A stretch of 64,000 bases of DNA from Cornus controversa. Its lineage: Eukaryota > Streptophyta > Magnoliopsida > Cornales > Cornaceae. The DNA is taken from positions 119,105,033 to 119,169,032 of the forward strand of contig CM048845.1 of NCBI GenBank assembly GCA_026545225.1. The letters are read 5' to 3'. The notes beneath the pieces were generated by a model, which was not told the origin of the DNA, did no database searches, and saw only the letters and a program-made list of their open reading frames with translations. Made by a program: the position numbers and the translations under genes. This document shows positions 24,989 to 37,500 of the stretch, piece by piece; position 1 is the stretch's first letter; the number at the start of each line of letters is the position of its first letter.

Positions 24989-25390
24989 TCATACCATAAA
25001 CCCTAATCTCCCCCTATTCCAATACAATTTTTTGATATCAAAATAACGTTTACAAACCCTAACTTTCAATGATTCTGCAAAGGAGCTAGCGTTTGTTACT
25101 ACTGGTATGTTAGTGGAGTAGGAATTGGCTTGTGGGTTTATATACTCTGAGCCACAACACAAAAAGGAAATTATGGACACTCAATTGGGGGTTCATTACC
25201 GAGGAGAGACAATTCGGTGTCCGCGGATACAGAGAATGTTAATTGTTACTGTAGTTTTTAATATAAAAACTAAGGCAAATTATATTTTGACCTTGAGGTT
25301 TGTCTACACGTTAACTTGACTCCTACGTTTGTGTATCTTTATTTTCACTTCTGAGATTTGAAATTATACATCACTTTAGTCCCTCATGTT

Positions 25391-25747
25391 TAGGGATGAC
25401 AACGGGGCAAGGCGAGGCGGACGCAATCGTTTAACTTTCCCCACCTCGTCCTCGTCGGCGGACGCAATCGTTTAACTTTCCCCACCTCGTCCTCGTCCCG
25501 CAACCGTTTACAAAATCATCTCCACACCCCACCCGCCCTGCCCCGTTTATACTTTTCTTTTTAATGCAAAAATTTTTATAATAATAAATCTGATATTTAG
25601 ATACATATACACCAAGTAATTTCAAACATTGCTACACTATTGTGTTCTTAATTCTTAGTCTCTTACTTGTTCATAATAATCTATAATATAGTGAATATCA
25701 AAGAAAAAGTGGTGCAAATTCCAAGTACTATGACGTAGAATGTCTCC

Positions 25748-25780
<33 letters not shown>

Positions 25781-25949
25781 CACTTAAATGGGGTTAGGCG
25801 GGGCAGGTACCCGTCAAGGTAGGGTCTTACCCCGCCCCCGCCCTCATCCCAAATTCACGCGGGTTATTTTTTCTAATCCTATCTCCACTCCATTTCCTTA
25901 AACGGGATTTAAACAGGGGGGAGTGGGACGAGTTAAATTGTCATCCTTA
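25391..25949. mobile_element. hAT-like insert nested in Mutator-like element 3
   Basis: TAGGGATGACAAC at the left is mirrored by TTGTCATCCTTA at the right. The sub-terminal DNA is GC-rich (GGGGCAAGGCGAGGCGG; GGGGCAGGTACCCGTC; CCCCGCCCCCGCCC), as in plant hAT-type elements that begin with GGGATGACAA. Flanks CTCATGTT and CTCATATC are an approximate 8-bp duplication. It contains a perfect 41-bp tandem duplication and a (TA)n tract at about 25759-25780. Confidence 0.65.
25416..25497. repeat. Perfect 41-bp tandem duplication
   Basis: GGCGGACGCAATCGTTTAAC...CCTCGTCCTCGTC occurs twice without a mismatch (starts 25416 and 25457), inside the hAT-like insert. The identity implies a recent event. Confidence 0.85.
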
Positions 25950-26201
25950 CTCATATCATTGTCAACGGTCAGATTACTTACATCATGAAATAGTAGCAAA
26001 AAAAAAAATCATAATGCCCTTCTACACTTCTGTGCCAATTTTTTCTCCAATAGGGTAGTTTAGTCATTTTAACATTTTGTTGACCAAAGTCAACCAAAAA
26101 CTACTAACATGGGGTGAAAATGAAGATATGCAAATGTAGGGGGTCAGGTTGACATATGGACAAACCTCAAGGAGTCAAAATGAAATTTGCCCTAAAAATT
26201 A

Positions 26202-26627
26202 AGGTAAATTACTCTAATCTTATCGTAAGTTTGACTTAATTATCCTCAGTTAAAATTACTTCACACTTATGTCAGACTAAGAATTCAATAAACAAAATTA
26301 CATATAAGATATAATTACAATAGTACTATCAAATTATAATATTTTTGTGCAAAAATAACCTCAATTTCTATCCATTTGACTGAGATTAATATGTTATATA
26401 TATATATTTTCTCCGGTAATGTCACATCACCGCTGTCACCACCAAAGGTAGTTTTGGCATTTTGATTTTTTTTATGTTAATTGACTTCAATGAAACTGAT
26501 TGTCAATTAACCGACGGCTCGAAGTAAAGTCAATTAAACATAAGGAAGGTTGACCATCATATTTTTAAAATTTTAATCCTAAGGTAATTAGGAAAAATCT
26601 CAGGAGAGAGGTTTGAGCAATTTACCC
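26202..26627. mobile_element. Mutator-like non-autonomous element 4
   Basis: The ends are AGGTAAATTACTCTAATC and GTTTGAGCAATTTACCC. It is flanked by a perfect 9-bp duplication TAAAAATTA at 26193-26201 and 26628-26636. It abuts element 3 and shares with it the same 9-bp site. Length 426 bp, non-coding. Confidence 0.8.
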
Positions 26628-26730
26628 TAAAAATTAAGAATAATGATTGTTCTTTCCAATTCTACCCTTTCATGTGATAAGGTCTAACACTCCACTCATA
26701 AAAATGACTATGAAACTGTCAAATTTAACA

Positions 26731-26896
26731 TGTGTATCATTATTCAAAAAATATTTATTGATAAAAAAATTACATAAATGCATTGGAATATTTAAATTTT
26801 TTCTAATATATGTGTAGTATCATTATTCAAAAAATAAATAAACATTTATTGATCAAAAAATTACATAAATACATTGGAATATTTAAATTTTTTTAT
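26731..26896. repeat. Tandem duplication, about 80-bp unit
   Basis: TGTGTATCATTATTCAAAAAA (26731) and TGTGTAGTATCATTATTC (26811) each lead into TTTATTGAT-AAAAAATTACATAAAT and CATTGGAATATTTAAATTTT. A long (TA)n tract follows at 26941-26980. Confidence 0.75.
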
Positions 26897-26940
26897 GATA
26901 ATATTTTTTTCCCAGAGTATTATATTGTTGAATAGTGAAT

Positions 26941-26982
<42 letters not shown>

Positions 26983-27174
26983 TCATCTCTCTAAAGGAAC
27001 ATATCTTAGACCAAACATGTGTAATTAGTATTATTTTAATTGTTTTTCGTGAAAGTTGAAAAAATAGTTTTTAGTGTGAAGTCGTTGGCATTAAATTGTG
27101 AACATTTTTCAACAACACGAGTTATTGAAGTGCGACTGGAGACTTGAGAGCGTTCTCATCATATTTTTTTGGTA

Positions 27175-27320
27175 GGGTAATGCTACTCAGGCAGAATTCG
27201 TAGGCAGAATGTTTCACATCCATTGGATGCATGTGGTGAGTGTATGTGGTGGAGCCTACTACATGCATCCAATAGATATAAAACATTCTGCCTACAAATT
27301 CTATCTGAGTAGCATTACCC
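27175..27320. mobile_element. 146-bp foldback MITE with perfect 9-bp target duplication
   Basis: The element is an almost complete palindrome: GGGTAATGCTACTCAGGCAG and GGCAGAATGTTTCA on the left are mirrored by AAACATTCTGCC and CTGAGTAGCATTACCC on the right, with TCCATTGGATGCATGT against ACATGCATCCAATAGA. TTTTTGGTA flanks both ends (27166-27174 and 27321-27329). The 9-bp duplication points to a Mutator-type transposase in trans. Confidence 0.88.
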
Positions 27321-27329
27321 TTTTTGGTA

Positions 27330-28540
27330 AATAATATTGAAAGGAGATACATAACTTGGATAAGTTTAGAGTGTTAGAAAATTTTTGAAGATTACAAAAC
27401 TTTTGAATAAGTTTGAAAGAAAAAGATACAGTATTGGACTATTATGATAATACTAGTGTATGTTTATGCTTACGGCACTATGATACACTTGAAATTGTGA
27501 CCGTTGAAGTGATTTTAAATCGTAAACAGACATACACTTGAAATCGAGACCAAAGATAATTCGACTTACATAATTATTTTTTTTTGTCCAAACTTAAATG
27601 TAATATAAATGAAAATATTTCATCAGTACACATTTCCAATTCAAATATGATTTAAAATTGACCTCCTTTTAACATCTACTCATATCTGGAGATATTTTGA
27701 TGCAGTGGGGTAGGAGTATATGTTTAATTAATTTCCTTTTAGTTTCCCTTTAAGTATGCAAAAAAAGATTAAAAAAACCTTTTAGTTATGAAAAACAAAA
27801 AAGGGGTCAAAATTGCTACTCGTTTAATGTGCACAAATAACAAGTAACAAAGCTCATTAAACAAAAGTAGCATTAGAGCTTTTATCAAATGGCACGACTC
27901 ACAAATGGACACGTTGTGTACGTATAATTGGATAAAATCATCAATACTATCTATCTTAGACGCTATTTTCAAACAAGAATCCTTTTCCACGCACAAAATT
28001 AAAATTTTCAAAACAACAATGTTATACAGACCAACCATTCCTACACATAGAACATGAAATATAAAATACTTTAGATCCATACATCGATGACAATAACACG
28101 CTCTGTATCTGTATCTGTATCAAAAGCCGTATCTCTTCAACATTTATGAACATGGTCCATTTATTTATTTTTTATTTTTTATTTTTCAATACATACATTT
28201 ACTCAGTGTCCTTATTGACTCTATTTTTGTACAGTTCAACAAACCATATTCAGCTGAGTTTCAAATGATTTTCTTGTTTTATTTCTTGTAGAACAAACTT
28301 TTTCATTTGTTTTTTTGGGTAATTCAGGTTAATTTATTGAAAGAAAAAACAATGACACAAGCAAAGGGTCATATGATATGATGCCCCCACAAAAGGATCA
28401 AAATCTATCCAAACAATCCAAATCTATATGCCAAAAGAAATACAAGAAAAACAGAAAATTAAAGTTGCTACCCCAATACAACTTTTTACATGAATTAATA
28501 ACTACACGGTGAAACATGTACAGAAAACAACAGGGCAATC
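27330..28540. other. Spacer between MITE and MORC 3' end
   Basis: No gene is recognised. The minus strand has a 103-codon open frame at 27769-28080 rich in Leu/Ile/Val/Phe, but it has no family similarity I can see and fits chance in AT-rich DNA. The right-hand part next to 28547 is presumably MORC 3' untranslated sequence. Confidence 0.5.
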
Positions 28541-28547
28541 TTATACA

Positions 28548-31500
28548 CTATACTGTCTTTTTACACCCCCGGGCAGGTCCCCTTCTAAGCCTTTTTAAGG
28601 ATGGAAGCTGAACATCATCCTCAACAGTCTGACTTGAGTCATCGTCACTAATGACTACAAATTTTAGATAGAGATACAGCAAGTAAGAAAATAGTAGAAG
28701 CCGCCATACAAAGCAAAGCAGGTTTAACCTGTAGTAACTACAAGGCAACAAACAGATTCCAATCATTCAATTTTGATCAATAACCAATAATGCATAAAAG
28801 CACAGAGATTTTGTCTCTTACAAGCACAGTTCAGACACTTATCACATAATCCACAGAGTTGTAGCAGATGAGACCACTAAACGGGCTCATAACCAACACT
28901 TGGTTCCATTCCATAATATCCTCCTTAGAAGCATATCGACCGGCCTTTAACTCAATCAATGAGGAAAACACTAGTGCAGATAATCCACTCTTAACATAAA
29001 ATGACTACTCTCCAACTCAAACCTGCAGCTAACCCATTTACCCAAACAAAGAAACCAATTGAAAGGAAATATTATTATCATTTGAGCATTCAGAAAGGCC
29101 ACATGTAAAAAATATCAATACATTGTCCTAGGAGAACAGAGTCCCTGACATAAGCTTCTTGTTTGAAATTTAGACCAAGTCTGAAATGGCCAAATCAAAC
29201 TTTCTTAACAAGAAAACAAACATTAAACCCAAGGAAACCAAAATCAAACCAAACCAAATTTTCTGTCATCACTGTCAAAAAAACACTACGAGCATGTTGC
29301 ATGGACATAGAGGACGCATATGTATCTGCAATGTACATGTGTTTATTTATAGGTAGACTGATGTGTATAAGTACACACTAATATGATAATTACCCTCCCA
29401 AACATTCACCAATTTAATTAAACCATCATGTACCTCATTCCTGAAATTAAATATGACTGAATCTTATAATGAATTTAATGTAAACCGTAACAAAATCTTT
29501 CTTTACAAGTTGAATCAAGAACAAGAGTTGATCCATCTGTCATAATTATCATCATTAAAATTGCTATACTAAACCTTCATGCTGTCAAAATATTATCTCT
29601 TGAAGGCATTGTAGACAGTGATCAACCATAGAGAATAAAAATAATGCAAAGTACAATTGGCAGGCAATTCAGTCACGTATCTTTCAAAAGACAGTTAATC
29701 AAATATATAACATTGCAGAACAAGAATTATTATATATGGGAGGTTGAGGGTCAAGTCCCCATTGGGAAAAGTAACTAATCTTCACATGGAACACAATCTT
29801 TGCCAAAAAAATAAAAGAAAAGAATAGTAAAGAGAGGAAAAAAAACAACCACCACCACCACCACCCTGATGACTTACCTTTTGACATGCTTGTTGTTTTT
29901 GCAGGCAGTACATCTGTGCACTCAACTGAATTCTGCTCAGGATCATATCCAGACCATTTCTCAGCTACCGTGATCACTCCTTGGTCAACCTTTTGTTCTG
30001 CTGATTCACATTTTCCATTGAAAGGCTTCATATAACAGAACCTATCAAATAAAATATTTTGATTAAACAGCAATGAGTGCAACAATTATTATTTTAAAAA
30101 ATACATACATTTCAATTTATTTATTTTTTATAAGTACATACATTTCAAATATATTCAAATTATTTAATTACTATCAGAGATCCTTAAGACCTAAAGAACA
30201 CAATCCTTCTCAAATTTTTATTTGTAAAATTATTTTATTGAGCTCATTCATTGCTTGGAGAAGAAGAAGAAGAAGCAAAAGAAGATGCAGATGCTACTTC
30301 ATGTAGCTAGTGAGGCCTTGAGAGTAACAATGAAATCCGAACATGAGCAATAAAGCAACACTACGACAGCATGCCACTTTGCATCTCCTTTGAGTTGCCC
30401 TTAATGCCCCCAGTTAAAAAAAATGGAGAATAAAAGGGGAAAAAAAAAGTAAGAAAGGGGAAAAAGTGCATTAACATAACCAGAAATCTACACAATCAAA
30501 ACTGCATTGAAAAGACTAGAGTCCGAGTGTAGTTCCCATATGTGAGTTTAATGTTCATAATATTTCAAGATCTACCATCAGGAGATGAAAAATCAAAGTA
30601 AATATTTTTAGTGTTTATGTAAATACTAACAAAGTCTGCAACCAAGATATTTGCATCCCATACAGCAAATTAAATCATTCATCCCAAAGCAAAATTCACT
30701 AGAACATAAGTAATGATAGTTACACATTGGTAGGCCTCAAGTATTCCATAACAATTCATACATTGTAACTAAGAGTCCAGTATATTATTGGTGATAGTTA
30801 CTAATCACAATCTAAAGAAACACAACAACTGGAATATTAGAACCACATTCAGCAGACAATACCAATCCAATTAAGTAGTTCTTTAGAGCCCACTATACAA
30901 AGAATCGAAAGTCAGGCAAGTAAAAGTAGCATTAATTAACTATACATGACTTAAGTTCGGATCCTTGACAAAACCTTATCCTCCTGATACGTCTGGATGG
31001 CTGATGGAGAGTCGTCTAATAAGCTCTAAAATAGAAGAGCGGATCTAGGCATAAACGAATTACAGCTGTCAGGTCAACTATTAACCAATGTATGGTTCCT
31101 ATGAGTCTTAACCATCAAAGAGCAAACAAAACTAAAGGTGGCAGCTAGCTTAACTGTTAAGGTCATATTGTAATCATACATGAGCCTATGTAGATCCCAT
31201 TTTCATCCAGGTTAAACAAAGAAACTTCATGAAAATACCAGCAAAAGCACATTAACATAGCAATCAAGTAGAAAGAACCGACATTAATTCGCACAAGGTA
31301 TTACAATCACAACATACACTCAGAGACGAACAATAATATTCTGCTTAAAATTTCAATACAGACAATTAAGTTGAAACTGAATACCATTCTTGAGGCAACT
31401 GCTTGCTGTCAAAATAAGAGCTCAACATTCTCCACTTCCTACACTTGTCACATTGCACCCATTCATTATCAGGTTTGTGTAGAGTGCTACCCTTTTTCTA

Positions 31501-34500
31501 GAGGAAAGAAACAATGTGAAGAAAACAACTTAGTTAACTACCATAAAGAACGTCTGAGATTTCAAAAAAAAAAGTTTCACAAAGTTTTTGAGAACAAACT
31601 TGAAGCAGTTGACCAAAATCTAAAGCACATTCATCAGGAATATAGACAAAATATAAACGTACATGTTGAAAAAATATCAGTGTCTTCATTATTTCTCCTA
31701 GACAAAGTAATCAACTATTTCAAAATGATGTCTTAGATAGTATTTTTTAAGTGAAAAGAAATTCATAAACGTAACTTTTACATAAGCACACAAACAAGCT
31801 TATATGGCAGTGGAATTTTTGAAATTCATTTGGCATTGATGATCCTTTCTCATAAAACAACAGCCATTAAATCGCTATGTCAGTCATCAATTCTGTTTGG
31901 AATGTACTACTCCTTTCGTGTTTGAAAATTCAGTATTGTTAAGTATTTAATTCAATTGAAAAAAGTGGACCAAACTGAATCAGTGCTACATCCAAAATAG
32001 TGGTGTTGTATTAGAATATGCAACTAATTTTCCTGGTTGAACAACAAACCAAGTAACCCTGATGATGGGGTGGCAAATCATGTTAACAGGTCATGTTCTC
32101 GTCATGTCGAGTATAACCTATTTAAACAGACACAATACAATTAATTAAACGGGTTAATAGAGTTGACACGGTTACGACACAAACATCATTCAGCTCAACC
32201 CGAACCAGCTAAATCTATGATGGGTTCGAGTCGTGTTGACTTGTCCTATCCAATTTTGCAGCCCCTACCCGGAACCCAATCATTTTGCTTGGCCAAAAAA
32301 CATAAATGATAAAAGACAAAAAGAAGAAGATACTTTTCTGAGGTTTGTACATTTTTTTTATTTCACACTCTAAATTCTCTCAACCTTTTAATTCATCGCA
32401 GATGTAAATGGAAGATGTAATTATTCAACATAGGCAGTTCAGATATTAAAATGTATTACACAGGGGCATAAACTCAACATTATGGTAAAAAGTTAAAATA
32501 GAAAAGCAAGGAGTAAATGATTAGTTACCAATTGAAGTGTATCAAAATATTTGAACCAGTATTGATCTGATCTTTTACCCAGCCATTCTTCCAGCTGGGC
32601 ATACAATTCACAGTCCTGGAACCCTTGTTTATTGCTATGAACCCATGCATGACCATTATCATCACTCTGTGACAGAAAGAAAAGGAACCATGCCTTACAA
32701 TGCACTAAGAAGCTAACAAATTATTTTCCTAAAAAAAATCTTCGGCAGAGAAATTACCACAATTCTAATTAGTACGCTATTGTGCATCTAGTGCAACACG
32801 ATTGCAATATATCCTTTTGAGTGTCAAACAACAACTTTATATATATATATATATAGGTAACAAGTAACAAGAAGGTATCTTTTTTTTTTCCGGAAAATCA
32901 AGAAGGTTTGTGCACATAAAATACCAAAGAGTATAACATGGTCCTATAGTCATTAAGCCTATACTCAATGGTGACAATTATAATGACATGCATCAACATT
33001 TAAAATTTATATTATAAGCAAGAAGACATTGAAGCAATATGATGCTCTAATGCTTGCACTTCTGAAATAGAAGACCCCAAAGGTTGAACTTGTCAAACAA
33101 ATAGTCTAACCACTTTACAGGAATCTAACAGACACGGATCATATAACTAAGAGTTCTAGAGAAATGCTGCAAAAATAGAAGCATTAAAGGAAAAGAAATG
33201 CCAAAAATACTAGTTTGAAGTAACTTTTATACCATTAAATCAGTAACATCTATAACACCAATCACACCCCGACCAATATCTGCACTATGAATCATGCGAC
33301 CAACTCTCTTGTAAGCCTACAAGAACAAATAAAAGATAAGTTGGAAAAACATGAGATCAGACAAAAAGTATGAGGAGAACACGCATGGTTAATATAACAA
33401 TTATGCAAGAGAAAGCATTCAAATTCAAGATATAAATTCCAGAAATTTGATCCATTCCATGCCATAATCACATTGTTCTTCAACTGAAATTTTGGAAATC
33501 CTGAAGAAGCAACCACAGTTCTGAAAACCAATAACTCATATCGAATCTTGACTCTAAGTCCGTTATTGAATCTTATGCCTACTATTTCTGGTACAATTAT
33601 AGTTTTTCTAATTTATTTCCTGAAAGTTTAATTCAAATCATATATAACAAAGCTTAGGCATACAACAAACAACAATACTTGTATGGGGAAGCAATTTAAT
33701 TCAAATTAAAAAGAGAAATGACAAAAGAATGACCAAACATGGAGGAAGCAAGAATACGATATCCAATGATTTAACAAAAGAATGTGATATTTGAAGAAGA
33801 TACAAAAGCACTACGGCCAAGTAAAATGCATGTAAAGAATATTACTCAAGCAGGCAAAAAGGGCGAGAAACAAACCTATAAATTCATTAGGATAAATTTA
33901 AAAAAAAAAATACTAGGTAGAATCATCTCATGTCATATTCAACGTATAAACAGTCGGCCCCAACTAGTTCCACTAGCAAACGTAGAGAACCTCAGTTTAC
34001 CATTCTGAAGCTTCCGGACAATCAAACAACATTAACACAAGCAGGTAGAGAAAATCAAGTATTTCATATTCAAATCAGCAACAAGGGAATGAGATAGCAT
34101 TAAAATGGATGAAGAATTTAAAAGCAAAATATTAAAAAACTATATGGAGTGAAAACGTTCGAGGTAAAAAGAAAATAACAAGAACAGAATTAGTCAACTT
34201 TTGCAATAAAATACGTACATCATAAATAAAAAATTATGATAAAATAACCAGAATGAATTGCAAGTTGAGTGGTTGTTGTAGAATCATATAGCTAAAGCAC
34301 ACCTCAATCAAGCGGCCATGCCAATACAAGAATATTCCACAATTTGCTTGTTCCCATTCTAATTGACAACGACCGAGAGTGAGTTGAACAGGTTTTCCCA
34401 TGATAAAACCATTTTCCACAACAGTCCTATGGAGAGATTTTGCTAAAGGACGACTTTTCACCTGTTGAAAAACATCAAACCAACAAACCAATTGAATCTC

Positions 34501-37500
34501 CGCCAAACCGACATGAATGACATCATCTAAGCACCAAAGAAAAGAGAAAATGTGCAGTTACCAATGATCCTTGAAGATATATCTTCATTCGTGGATCTAA
34601 GAAGATAACTTCTAAATAAGATCGAAGCGAATAGTCTAAAGGCACCTGAAACCAAAGGCGGCACAAAACCAAAGCTAAATATACGCCGGTATACATAGTT
34701 AACCAAAAGAGATCACCAGCTGTTAGCTTGAGTGGTAACCCAGCCACCTTCAAAAGAAGATATGCTAGATATATGTCCTGGTCAGTGCTGGAGGGGTGTG
34801 TGTGTGTGTGATATAATTGACAGATCAAAAAAAGGGCTCAAGGCATGCATTTGAGAGTGCCACACTTAATAAATCGAGAGAGAGAGAGAGAGAGAGAGAA
34901 TGCGCACTATACGACTCGTCTGGCCTGGACGAGATCTGATCCGTTTGGAACGAATGAGTATTTCACCTTGGTGGAAGGAACTCCCTCCACTCACCCCTGT
35001 CTCCCATTTCAGGCTAAAATCTGACCCCCATTTATCCAAATTCCATATGTATATTTGTGTTCCTGTACTATGTTCATGGAACAAGCCAGCCTTTTCTCCA
35101 ATCAGGTACTTATTGAATGGAGAAAATTTCTTAATTGCCTTCAAATTGTTCTTTGCTAAAGCTTCAGCTTGTACACTAGTGTCCACTTCCATAAAATTTT
35201 CCTTCCTGCAGTAGCTTACAATGGGGATCTCCAGATTCTACAACAAAAGAGGTAATTCTATAAAATAAAATAAAAACAGATAAAAAATATACAAGAAGCA
35301 AAATTCAACAGAACAATAAAAATCAAGCAAAAGATCCATGAAAATGGATGCATACGTCTTTTCCTTCATTTAGCGACTGCGAAAGGAAAGCTATAGATCT
35401 GGAATTAGCAGTCTGGGTCAGAACCAATGCATCCTTACCAAGTCTCATTGCTCCAGTCTGAGAAAACAAAGGATCCACAGAAAAAGAGAAGGATAACATT
35501 ATTCAAGAAAAAAAAGAAGAAAAAACAAGTCCATAGATAACTATGAACAAGAAAAAATAATGGAACCATGAATGCAACCTCTCCTTTTATTGGCAAAAGA
35601 AAGAGGAACAAAAAGATGACAGAAACATAATCGCGTGAGCATAAATGTAAAGCAATTTGTTGCTTTACACAAAAGTTAGAGGCAAAACCGGAGATCATTA
35701 AATTCTAATCTCAATTTCCTTGTACATTTGGAAGGGAAAAAAGGCGAGTTATGACAGGTAAATAACATCTTCCAATTGTGTCTCATTCTCCTTCCATTCT
35801 ATTTCTCTAACTCAACCTAAACAAGTGATAGAAAAATAGTTTGACAAAAAAAAAAATGTCAAAATCATGATTAAGTCAAGAATTATTACTTTACATTAAC
35901 TTTCAAATTGTGATGTAAACCAAAAAAAAAAAGATTCCTTCAAAGAAAGAAAGAAAGCTCATAACAACCCCCTGATTCAGAAATAATATCATCAAATAAA
36001 TGTATAAATTGTATTCATTGTTGTCCAATTAAATTCGATTATCCTGTCTGTTTTGGCAACACAACCAAATCCTCACCCCACCCTCAAAAAAAAGAAGGGA
36101 GAGGGGGGGGTAAATTACCCAACTTTCACCCTTAGATTAAACTATGAGCCAAAAGAGGGGATATTTATAAAATAGACACCTAGCATCTAAGTCAACAATA
36201 ATATCACTGAATTTGATTTGATACATAAATTAATAAAGAACTCATGGGAAACAAGTAGATAACACATGAATAAATAATTAAAAGATTAATCAAAGCACGC
36301 ACACCAATTTAGCAGAAGCAGAAGAAGTCACAACAACATCAAATGCTGGTGACTATGCAAAACAAAAATTCTGATGTATCCATATAGCAAAACAAACAAC
36401 AACAGCACGTCATGCTGAAAAGAACTCTGTGCAAAGAGATTAAAATAAAACCAGAGTGCATACCGAATACAAACATCTCCTTTGGGGGGAAAATACCTTA
36501 AATCCAATGCCAAATCTTCCAATACGATCAGGATCATCTGCATCGGGTTGCTTGTGCCCAAAAGAAATCATTCTAACAATCTCCTGATGGGTCATCCCAT
36601 GGCCATCATCAATAACTGACAGCATAGGAATTTCTAAGCCAGCATTTTTTGAATATACAGTATCAATAGAAATTTCCAATCTGTTAAATACAGCAGAATT
36701 ACAAAACATATCTTATGATAGAAACATACAGTTAAAAACAAAGCACAAATAATCAACAAAGAAAATCAGCATTAACAAAATTTGAGGTTTAGACCAGAGC
36801 CAGAAAAAAAAATCAACCTAAAGAAAGAAAGATAAGAAGAATAATGAAAGAGCGAAAAGGATCTCCTACTTAGTTGCTTTGGCATCTCTTGAATTGTCAA
36901 TGAGCTCAGCCATGGCACCAAAAATCCAGCCAGAATGGGCTTGACCAAGAGTTTTCAAATAACTTGGGTCTGCTCGTACATAGTTTTTCTCCAAGGGATC
37001 ATTGTGCCCAATAGCATTGGAATCAGGTCTGCTAGTAGATTTATTCTTCAATTCATGATCATGTACATCCTCGATGGCTTCTAAGCAGTTACTATCAGGA
37101 GAACGTTTATCCACTATGGCTGCTGAACCATAACATCTCAAAAACGCATCTGATCTGCCACTAAATTCATCAGCCATGTGAAACTTTGGAACAGCAGCTT
37201 CCTCAAAGGGAGACACCAGCCCACAACGCATGGAAGTATTTGTTGATTCAGCAGTAGATTGCAAAATTCCACGTGTTTTATAAGCATTTACTGGCTTCAA
37301 AGGCTCAGCTGCGCGTATTTCTGTTAGATATGAGAAGTTGAACCAGCAAGCTTATACATTCCATTTTAGCTAGAACTTAAAAGTTCAAAAACAGAGTACA
37401 CTCCATCGCCATTAAAAAGCATGTCAGGAGTGAAAGACAACAATAACGCACATCCTACCAATAAGCCCCCCTCCTCCACCCCAAAGGAGGGAAAAAAACT

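Larger units (their letters stand above)
25273..26192. mobile_element. Mutator-like non-autonomous element 3, with nested insert
   Basis: The ends are AGGCAAATTATATTTTGACC and GTCAAAATGAAATTTGCCC, with CTTGAGGTTTG mirrored by CAAACCTCAAGG. Flanks are TAAAAACTA (25264-25272) and TAAAAATTA (26193-26201), a 9-bp duplication with one mismatch. About 560 bp of the interior is a separate nested insert. No transposase is seen. Confidence 0.72.

Noticed and set aside
27769-28080. 103-codon minus-strand frame rich in hydrophobic residues
   Set aside because: Considered as a membrane protein; AT-rich codons produce such frames by chance and no family or start context supports it.
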